Source of the DNA: Streptomyces capitiformicae
GTDB lineage: Bacteria > Actinomycetota > Actinomycetes > Streptomycetales > Streptomycetaceae
Direction of reading: 5' to 3'
Assembly (NCBI RefSeq): GCF_002214185.1
Contig: NZ_CP022161.1
Coordinates: 2,975,767 to 3,039,766, forward strand
Length of the DNA stretch: 64,000 bases
Numbering within the stretch: position 1 is the stretch's first letter; every line of letters starts with the position of its first letter. The position numbers were made by a program, and so were the translations under genes. The notes beneath the pieces are model-generated. The model was not told the DNA's origin. It saw only the letters and a list, made by a program, of their open reading frames with translations, and did not search any database. This document shows positions 58,233 through 64,000 of the stretch, one piece after another.

Positions 58233-59023
58233 GACGCGGTCCGGTACGAGGCGAGGAACTCCCGGGTGCGGGCCCGCGCCGGAGCGTCGAGGACGTCCTC
58301 GGGCCTGCCCTCCTCCACGATCCGGCCGCCGTCCACGAAGACGACGTGGTCGGAGACCTCGCGGGCGAAGGGCAGTTCGTGGGTGACGAGGAGCATGGTC
58401 ATGCCGTCCGCGGCGAGTTCCCGCATCACGCCGAGCACCTCGCGGGTCGCCTCGGGGTCCAGGGAGGACGTGGGCTCGTCGAAGAGGAGGACCTCGGGCC
58501 GGAGGGCGAGGGCACGTGCGATGGCGACGCGCTGTTGTTCGCCGCCGGAGAGCTGTTCGGGCAGGGCAAGGGCGCGGTGGGCGACCCTGACCCGGCGAAG
58601 GAGTACGACGGCCCGTTCCAGCGCCTCCTGTTCGGGGAAACCCGCCGTGCGCTGCGCGAGGACGACGTTCTCGACAGCCGTGAGGTGCGGGAAGAGATGG
58701 AACCGCTGGAAGACCATGCCGACGGTGCGCCGCAGCCGGGCCAGGTCGCGGCAGACCGTACGACCGTCCTGGTGCACCACCTCCCCGTCGACCTCGACCG
58801 TGCCCCGGTCCGGCTGTTCCAGGAGGTTGACGCAGCGCATCAGGGTCGTCTTGCCGCCGCCGCTCTGCCCGATGACGCTGACGATGCGGCCCCGGTCGAC
58901 CTCCAGATGGACGTCGTCGAGGACGCGGCGGCCGTCGAAGGACTTACTCAGTCCGCTGATCCGCACCACCGCGTCGGAGGGCGCCGACGCGGTGGCCTTG
59001 GTCGTGGTGACGGGCTCGGTCAT
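58229..59023 (-). CDS. amino-acid ABC transporter ATP-binding protein
   Basis: A 264-residue ABC ATPase of the polar amino-acid uptake class (GlnQ-like). Walker A is GQSGGGKTTLMR, the Q-loop is in VGMVFQRFHLFPHL, the signature is LSGGEQQRVAIARAL, Walker B is VLLFDEPTSSLDP, and the switch His is in VTHELPFA. The ATG at 59023 overlaps the permease stop by 4 bases. It drives uptake together with the permease and the binding lipoprotein upstream. Confidence 0.94.
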   Translation of the reverse strand: MTEPVTTTKATASAPSDAVVRISGLSKSFDGRRVLDDVHLEVDRGRIVSVIGQSGGGKTTLMRCVNLLEQPDRGTVEVDGEVVHQDGRTVCRDLARLRRTVGMVFQRFHLFPHLTAVENVVLAQRTAGFPEQEALERAVVLLRRVRVAHRALALPEQLSGGEQQRVAIARALALRPEVLLFDEPTSSLDPEATREVLGVMRELAADGMTMLLVTHELPFAREVSDHVVFVDGGRIVEEGRPEDVLDAPARARTREFLASYRTAS

Positions 59024-59793
59024 ACCGTCGCCTCCTTCCGGTCGGTGTCGGTGCCCGCACCGAGGCCGTGGTCGAGGTCGCCGGCGAGCAGGGACCGGGC
59101 CGCCCGCAGCCGGCGCCGCCGCCACGGGGACAGGGGCACGCCCGCCCGCACCTTCCGCTCCAGCAGCAACAGGAGCTGGGAGAGCGGGTAACAGAGGGCG
59201 AAGTAGACGGCCGAGATGACCAGGTACACCTCCAGTGCCCGGAAAGTGGCCGAGGTGATGAGCCGCCCCTCGGACATCAGCTCGGCGGCCGAGACGGTGA
59301 CGAGCAGCGAGGTGGACTTGAGCAGGTCGACCAGCATGGTGTTGGTGCCGGGCAGCGCCTGCCGTACCGCCTGCGGCAGGACGATCCGGCTGAAGATGCC
59401 CGCCCTGCCCAGTCCAAGGGCCTGCCCCGCCTCGGTCTGTCCGGTGTGGACTCCGCTGATGGCCGAGCGAAAGATCTCGGACAGGTACGCGGCGTAGAAG
59501 ACAACGAGGCTGACGCAGCCGGCCGTGAAGACGTCGAGCCGGATCCCGGCGGAGGCCAGGCCGAAGTACGTCAGGAAGATGATGGCGAGCAGCGGAACGT
59601 TCTTGAAGACCTCGGTGTAGACGGCGGCGACGGCACGCGCGGGCCAGGCCTTGCTCAGCCGCAGCAGCGCCACCGCGAGACCGAGCAGGACGGCGCCGAC
59701 GAAGCTGACCACCGTGTAGGAGAGGGTGCGGCCGAGGGCGCCGAGCAGATCGGACTGATAGTCGGACCAGGGGACTTGAAAGAGACCGGACAC
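59020..59793 (-). CDS. amino-acid ABC transporter permease
   Basis: A 257-residue membrane permease of the HisMQ/GlnP class with five helices. It has the EAA-loop motif EAGQALGLGRAGIFSRIVLP and the N-terminal LGALGRTLSYTVVSFVGAVL. GTG 59793 lies 11 bases after the binding-protein stop. The cytoplasmic C-terminus is basic. Only one permease gene is present, so it probably works as a homodimer. Confidence 0.92.
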   Translation of the reverse strand: MSGLFQVPWSDYQSDLLGALGRTLSYTVVSFVGAVLLGLAVALLRLSKAWPARAVAAVYTEVFKNVPLLAIIFLTYFGLASAGIRLDVFTAGCVSLVVFYAAYLSEIFRSAISGVHTGQTEAGQALGLGRAGIFSRIVLPQAVRQALPGTNTMLVDLLKSTSLLVTVSAAELMSEGRLITSATFRALEVYLVISAVYFALCYPLSQLLLLLERKVRAGVPLSPWRRRRLRAARSLLAGDLDHGLGAGTDTDRKEATV

Positions 59794-59803
59794 GTCATCC
59801 CCC

Positions 59804-60736
59804 TCACTGCGCGATGGACGGCGGCGTCCAGTCTTCGGGCCGGTCCACGCCCCGGCGTGCGGTGGCGACATCGGCGGCGGGCTTCAGGAACTGCTCGGGA
59901 TCGCCGCCGTACTTCTCGACGAGCTTCTCCATCTCGCCGTCGGCGTACATGGCGTCGATCTGCTCGGAGATCGCCTGCTCCAGCTTCGTGGCCTTCTTCG
60001 GGAGGTAGAAGCCGGTCTGGTACGGCTGGAAGTACTGGTAGGCGGGCTCGGCCTTGACCTGGGCGGCGGTCGGCGGGGTCAGGTACTGCGTTTCGATGCT
60101 CAGGTCGGGGCGCTCCTTCTGTGCCGCGATGATGATCAGCGGGTCGAGGAAGCCGACGTCGAGGCGGCCCGCGCCGAGGTCGTCGAAGACACCGTTGGCG
60201 TCGGGGTAGGCGTGCAGTTTCGCGTCGGGCACGGCCTGGATGGACTTGACCCAGACGTACCCCTCGACGGTCCCCAGGTCGAGCCCTTCCAGATCGTCGA
60301 CCGTCTTGTACGTCTTCCCGCCGCGGACGGCCATCGCCGGCGGCGAGTAGTAGGGCGGATCGGTGAACAGGCCTTCCTTCTGCCGGTCCGCCGTCCAGGC
60401 GACACCACCGATGGTGATGTCCACGCGGCGGGACTGCACTCCGGCGAGCATGCCCGCGAAGTCCGTCACCTGGGGTTCGACCTCCAACCCGAGCTTTTCG
60501 GCCACGTGGTGGAGGATGTCGCCGTCCAGGCCGACGATCTTGTCGCCCTGGACGCTGGTGTACGGCGCGTACGGCTGTACGGCCACCTTGATCACGCCGG
60601 GGGTGAGGGTGCCCAGGGCGGCGGTCTTCGCGGAGACGTTCTTGGGCTCGTCGTCGCCGTCGCCACCGCAGGCGGCGACGGTCGACAGCAGGAGGATCGC
60701 GGACAGTACCGCGACAAGTGGACGCACACGGATCAT
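59804..60736 (-). CDS. amino-acid-binding lipoprotein of the ABC importer
   Basis: A 310-residue SBP_bac_3-type lipoprotein with lipobox STVAACG (Cys23). Binding-domain features are YAPYTSVQGDKIVGLDGDIL, VDITIGGVAWTADRQKEGLF, YYSPPAMAVRGG and LEGLDLGTVEGYVWV. It delivers a polar amino acid, or a derivative, to the permease and ATPase encoded downstream. It is the first gene of the leftward operon and divergent to the CdaR-type regulator. Confidence 0.93.
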   Translation of the reverse strand: MIRVRPLVAVLSAILLLSTVAACGGDGDDEPKNVSAKTAALGTLTPGVIKVAVQPYAPYTSVQGDKIVGLDGDILHHVAEKLGLEVEPQVTDFAGMLAGVQSRRVDITIGGVAWTADRQKEGLFTDPPYYSPPAMAVRGGKTYKTVDDLEGLDLGTVEGYVWVKSIQAVPDAKLHAYPDANGVFDDLGAGRLDVGFLDPLIIIAAQKERPDLSIETQYLTPPTAAQVKAEPAYQYFQPYQTGFYLPKKATKLEQAISEQIDAMYADGEMEKLVEKYGGDPEQFLKPAADVATARRGVDRPEDWTPPSIAQ

Positions 60737-60794
60737 CGGCTCGGGCCTTCCGTATCGGTGTGGCGGAACCCGCCGTTCACCGCGCTGTGCCCCC

Positions 60795-60834
60795 GGCGGG
60801 GATGTGATGGACGCCCCAGGCGGGGATGTGATGG
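60795..60834. promoter_or_regulatory. 16-bp direct repeat in the divergent promoter region
   Basis: GGCGGGGATGTGATGG occurs at 60795-60810 and again at 60819-60834, a 24-base period (about two helical turns). It lies between the binding-protein gene and the CdaR-type regulator, and is a candidate regulator-binding site. Confidence 0.5.
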
Positions 60835-60961
60835 GCCCATACGCTACGAACCGGCCCGCCGTACGTCACCGTTCACTTCGTACGAACTTGCGGCCGAAAT
60901 CGCTCGATCTGCTGTACGGTGCGTCCATCTCCGGCCCGCCTCTCCGACGGGAGGAACGTCC

Positions 60962-62158
60962 GTGCTGAGCCCTTCACTCGCGCAGGAGATCGCCGGGGAC
61001 ACCTCCGCGGTCATCGGCTTCAACGTGCTGATCACCGATGCGGAGGGCATGGTCATCGGCAGCGGCGACAGCAGCCGCGTGGGCACCTTCCACGAGGCGT
61101 CCGTGGAGGTGATCCGCACTCAGGAACCCGCCGCGCACAGCGCGTCCGAGGCCCATCGGCTGCGGGGCGTACGGCCGGGTGTCACCTTGCCGCTGGTCAC
61201 GGACGGGCAGGCGGTGGGCACGGTCGGGATCACCGGTACGCCCGCCCAGGTGCGGCGCTTCGGCCTGCTGGTGAAACGTCAGACGGAGATCCTGCTGCGG
61301 GAGTCCGTCATGCTGCGCTCCCGGCTGCTCGCCGAACGGGCCACCGAGAAACTCCTCGCCGACATCGCCGCGTACGACCCCCAGGTCGTCGAGGGCGACT
61401 TCCTGGTCTTCCGGGCCGCCGAGCTGGGCTTCGACCTGCGGCTGCCCCGGGTGGCGGTGGCGTTCGAGGTGACCGTGACAGGCCCGGGCAACCGCCGGTA
61501 CGGGGCACCCGCGCGGGACATGGCGCTGGCCCGTTCCGAGCTGCTCCGCACGGTCCGTGAGGTGTTCGCCGACCTCCAGGACATCGTCGCGGCGGCGGCG
61601 CCCGGCCGGCTCGTCGTCCTGCACCGGGTCCACCCCGACCGGCCGGCGGAGTCACTGGTCGTCGACTGCGGACGGGTCATCGACGCCATCGCGGCCCAGG
61701 GTGCCCTCTCGGCGCGGGCGGGTGTCGGTGAACCGGCCGACACCGTCGCCGGGCTGCACGATTCCTACCAGGACGCCCGGGACGCTCTCCATCTGACCGC
61801 GCGCCGGGCGGGCGCCTCGCCGGTCCGCCTGATCTCCGAGCTGCGCGTGCACCAGGTCCTCGCGGCGGTCGGCCAGCCCGCCCGCAACCGTCTGCTCGAA
61901 CGGACCACCGCGGACCTGCGGGCCCAGCCGGACTGGCCGGTGCTCCGCGACACGGTCACAGCCTGGTGCGAGAGCGGCTTCAACCTCGTACGCGCGGCCG
62001 CGGCCCTGCATGTCCATCGCAACACCGTCGTCTACCGCATGCAGAAGATAGAGCAGGTCACCGGGCGTCCCCTGCGGGACCACCGCGCGTCCATGGCCCT
62101 GTATCTCGCCTGTCTGGCCGACGAGATGGGCGGCGCCGGCGCGGCCGCGGCGCCCTGA
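60962..62158 (+). CDS. CdaR/sugar-diacid-type transcriptional regulator
   Basis: A 398-residue regulator, GTG 60962 behind GGGAGGAACGTCC. The N-terminal diacid-recognition domain is LSPSLAQEIAGDTSAVIGFN and VLITDAEGMVIGSGDSSR; a GGDEF-like central domain follows. A C-terminal PucR-type helix-turn-helix has GFNLVRAAAALHVHRNTVVY and RMQKIEQVTG. Such activators respond to carboxylic acids (glycerate, glucarate) or purine breakdown products. Being divergent to an amino-acid importer and DadA-like oxidase, it probably controls them. Confidence 0.9.
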   Translation: MLSPSLAQEIAGDTSAVIGFNVLITDAEGMVIGSGDSSRVGTFHEASVEVIRTQEPAAHSASEAHRLRGVRPGVTLPLVTDGQAVGTVGITGTPAQVRRFGLLVKRQTEILLRESVMLRSRLLAERATEKLLADIAAYDPQVVEGDFLVFRAAELGFDLRLPRVAVAFEVTVTGPGNRRYGAPARDMALARSELLRTVREVFADLQDIVAAAAPGRLVVLHRVHPDRPAESLVVDCGRVIDAIAAQGALSARAGVGEPADTVAGLHDSYQDARDALHLTARRAGASPVRLISELRVHQVLAAVGQPARNRLLERTTADLRAQPDWPVLRDTVTAWCESGFNLVRAAAALHVHRNTVVYRMQKIEQVTGRPLRDHRASMALYLACLADEMGGAGAAAAP

Positions 62159-62255
62159 TAGCGGCCAGTAACGACAGAGAGTGACCTCCCGGCGGTTACG
62201 CCCGGCGACAGCCGCGCCTAAACTGATCGCTCCTGGGGGTAAAGAGGAGTGCGCG

Positions 62256-62993
62256 GTGTTCTATTACCTGCTCAAGTACGTGCTGCTTGGCCCGCTGCTG
62301 AGACTGGTCTTCCGGCCTCGGATCGAGGGCCTCGAGCACGTACCGGCGTCGGGCGCGGCCATCGTCGCCGGTAACCACCTGTCCTTTTCCGACCACTTCC
62401 TGATGCCCGCGATCCTGAAGCGGCGCATCACCTTCCTGGCGAAGGCCGAGTACTTCACCGGGCCGGGCCTCAAGGGCAGGCTGACGGCGTTCTTCTTCCG
62501 CAGCGCGGGGCAGATCCCGGTCGACCGCTCCGGCAAGGAGGCGGGCCAGGCCGCGATCCGCGAGGGGCTCGGTGTGCTGAGCAAGGACGAGCTGCTCGGC
62601 ATCTACCCGGAGGGCACGCGCTCGCACGACGGCCGCCTCTACAAGGGCAAGGTCGGTGTGGCGGTCATGGCGCTCAAGGCCCGGGTGCCCGTCATCCCCT
62701 GCGCGATGATCGGCACCTTCGAGGCACAGCCGCCGGGCAAGGTCATCCCGAACATCCACCCCGTCGTCATCCGCTTCGGCAAGCCGCTGGACTTCTCCCG
62801 CTATGAGGGCATGGAGAACGAGAAGGCCATCCTGCGGGCCATCACCGACGAGATCATGTACGCGATCCTCTCGCTCTCGGAGCAGGAGTACGTCGACCAG
62901 TACGCGGCCGTCGTGAAGGCGGAGGAGGCCGCGGCGGCGAAGGACGAGAAGGCGGGCAAGGAGCGGAAGTTCCCGCGTATGCCGCTGAGTTGA
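62256..62993 (+). CDS. 1-acyl-sn-glycerol-3-phosphate acyltransferase (PlsC family)
   Basis: A 245-residue membrane-associated acyltransferase that makes phosphatidic acid. GTG 62256 follows AAGAGGAGTGCGC; a longer frame to 62181 lacks a ribosome binding site. Motif I is AGNHLSFSDHFLMP (HX4D), motif II lies around FFRSAGQIPVDRSG, and motif III is IYPEGTRSHDGRLYKGKVG. A hydrophobic N-terminus (YYLLKYVLLGPLLRLVF) anchors it. The tail is Lys/Ala-rich. It is probably one of several PlsC-type enzymes in the genome. Confidence 0.92.
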   Translation: MFYYLLKYVLLGPLLRLVFRPRIEGLEHVPASGAAIVAGNHLSFSDHFLMPAILKRRITFLAKAEYFTGPGLKGRLTAFFFRSAGQIPVDRSGKEAGQAAIREGLGVLSKDELLGIYPEGTRSHDGRLYKGKVGVAVMALKARVPVIPCAMIGTFEAQPPGKVIPNIHPVVIRFGKPLDFSRYEGMENEKAILRAITDEIMYAILSLSEQEYVDQYAAVVKAEEAAAAKDEKAGKERKFPRMPLS

Positions 62994-63054
62994 CCGGTTC
63001 TGCTCGCAGCAGAGCATCCCAGCGGGCCGGGGGCCGGCATCGTACGGTCGGGGC

Positions 63055-64000
63055 ATGACACGACGTGCTGTGGTGATCGGAGCGACGGGACAGATCGGAC
63101 GCGTGGCCGTGGGCGCGCTGGCGCGGGACGGCTGGGAGGTGACCGCCGTCTCGCGGGGCGGCGGACGTGACGAGGGCTGGCCCGCCGGGGTACGGGCCGT
63201 CGGAGCCGACCGCGGCGACGACACGGAGCTGGCCGCCGTGATCGGCGACGGCTGTGACGTACTGGTCGACATGGTCGCGTACGGACCCGAGCACGCCCGG
63301 CAGTTGACGTCGTTCGCCGACCGGATCGGCTCCGCCGTGGTCATCTCCAGCGTGTCGGTGTACGAGGACGACAAGGGCCGTAACTTCGACACCCAGGCGG
63401 AGCCGGACGGCTTCCCCGTATACCCCGTGCCACTCGGCGAGAGCCAGCGCACGATCCAGCCCGGCGAGGCCTCGTACAGCACCCGCAAGGCGGGCCTGGA
63501 GCGCGAACTCCTCGCCGTCGGCGACCGGTTGCCCACGACGCTGCTGCGCGCGGGCGCCATCCACGGGCCCCACTGCCGTACACCCCGCGAGCTGTACTTC
63601 GTCAAGCGCAACCTGGACGCACGGCGCCGCCGGGTCATCGCGTACGGCGGTGAGAGCCGCTTCCATCCGGCGAGCGTCCACAACATCGCCGAGCTGATCC
63701 GGCTGGCCGCCGTGCGGCCGGGAACGCGGGCGCTGAACGCGGTCGACCCCGACGCGCCGACCGCCGCGGAGATCGCGGCGGCGATCGACGCGGTGATGGG
63801 CGTCGAGACCGAGACCGTTCTGGTGGACGGCCCCCCTCCGGCGCCCTCCGTCGGCGACACCCCGTGGTCCGTCCCCGTACCGGTGGTGTGTGACATGTCC
63901 GCTGCCGAACGGGAGTTGGGCTACCGCCCGGTGGTCCGGTATGTGGAGACGCTGCCGGACACCGTCGCGTGGATCGAACGGCGATTGGCGGGCGGCCGGG
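63055..64000 (+). CDS. NAD-dependent epimerase/dehydratase-like protein (runs off the window)
   Basis: From ATG 63055 an open frame encodes at least 315 residues with no stop before the window end. The N-terminal Rossmann motif VVIGATGQIGRVAVGALARD and VISSVSVYEDDKG mark an atypical short-chain dehydrogenase/epimerase. The usual YxxxK is seen as YSTRKAGLERELL. LLRAGAIHGPHCRTPREL and the C-terminal GYRPVVRYVETLPDTVAWI also fit NAD-dependent epimerases. Substrate unknown. Confidence 0.85.
   Translation, partial: MTRRAVVIGATGQIGRVAVGALARDGWEVTAVSRGGGRDEGWPAGVRAVGADRGDDTELAAVIGDGCDVLVDMVAYGPEHARQLTSFADRIGSAVVISSVSVYEDDKGRNFDTQAEPDGFPVYPVPLGESQRTIQPGEASYSTRKAGLERELLAVGDRLPTTLLRAGAIHGPHCRTPRELYFVKRNLDARRRRVIAYGGESRFHPASVHNIAELIRLAAVRPGTRALNAVDPDAPTAAEIAAAIDAVMGVETETVLVDGPPPAPSVGDTPWSVPVPVVCDMSAAERELGYRPVVRYVETLPDTVAWIERRLAGGR

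Overview
The window is high-GC actinobacterial DNA. It has strong G/C third-position bias, GTG and TTG starts, and purine-rich ribosome binding sites. Its gene content is typical of Streptomyces: a conservon, an AfsR-type SARP, the tetrahydroxynaphthalene synthase rppA with a CYP158-type P450, MurT/GatD, a DUF6777-like lipoprotein next to a Ser/Thr kinase, LAxTG-type surface anchoring, and many secreted hydrolases. It reads as a Streptomyces chromosome. The left third is rich in accessory and decayed genes, and the right part is mostly ordinary metabolism and envelope functions.

Left part (1-25 kb). An acyl-CoA carboxyltransferase gene is broken at both ends. A secreted metalloprotease-like gene follows. 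Then comes a remnant zone (2.2-2.8 kb): the C-terminal piece of a pectate lyase, the right end of an IS200/IS605-type element with the tail of tnpB, and an orphan signal-peptide gene. A LacI-type operator precedes a large secreted GH30 glycosidase with ricin, Ig-like and F5/8C modules. Next are two peptidoglycan-active secreted enzymes, a SARP regulator coupled to a small acidic protein, a decayed MFS exporter, a secreted dipeptidase-like hydrolase with its TetR gene, a complete cvnABCD conservon and a lone sugar-binding lipoprotein. At 20.2-22.1 kb lies a chimeric pseudogene in which N-terminal pectate lyase pieces are joined to an alginate-lyase-like gene ending in an LAATG wall-anchor signal. 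The pectate lyase pieces there and at 2.2 kb are complementary halves on opposite strands, which suggests a past rearrangement.

Middle (25-46 kb). A translationally coupled quinone-oxidoreductase/acyl-CoA dehydrogenase/acyl-CoA dehydrogenase operon ends in a clear terminator. An XRE-cupin regulator lies divergent to a GliT/HlmI-like thioredoxin reductase whose N-terminus is a nine-base tandem repeat. Then come an ATP-dependent DNA ligase with a NUDIX gene, a succinate-semialdehyde-type dehydrogenase, the pigment operon rppA-P450-cupin, an acyl-CoA dehydrogenase divergent to a TetR gene with an operator-like palindrome, peptide deformylase, murT-gatD, phosphofructokinase, a membrane-protein pseudogene with three lesions, and a CtaG-like protein.

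Right part (46-64 kb). A lipoprotein/kinase/small membrane protein operon is followed by a LytTR two-component system in one operon with a DUF485/acetate-type symporter pair. An AsnC regulator precedes ddaH-rocD (dimethylarginine and ornithine catabolism). A polar amino-acid ABC importer is grouped with a DadA-like oxidase and divergent to a CdaR-type regulator. An acylglycerophosphate acyltransferase and an NAD-dependent epimerase-like gene run off the window.

Three repeat classes recur: four unrelated 9-bp tandem arrays, four copies of a ~40-bp element (one in frame inside an acyl-CoA dehydrogenase), and a GCGCCCC...GGGGCGC hairpin module at gene 3' ends. No rRNA, tRNA or CRISPR was recognised. 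No plainly new multi-gene system was found; the strongest unusual signals are the split and chimeric lyase genes and the short-repeat behaviour.
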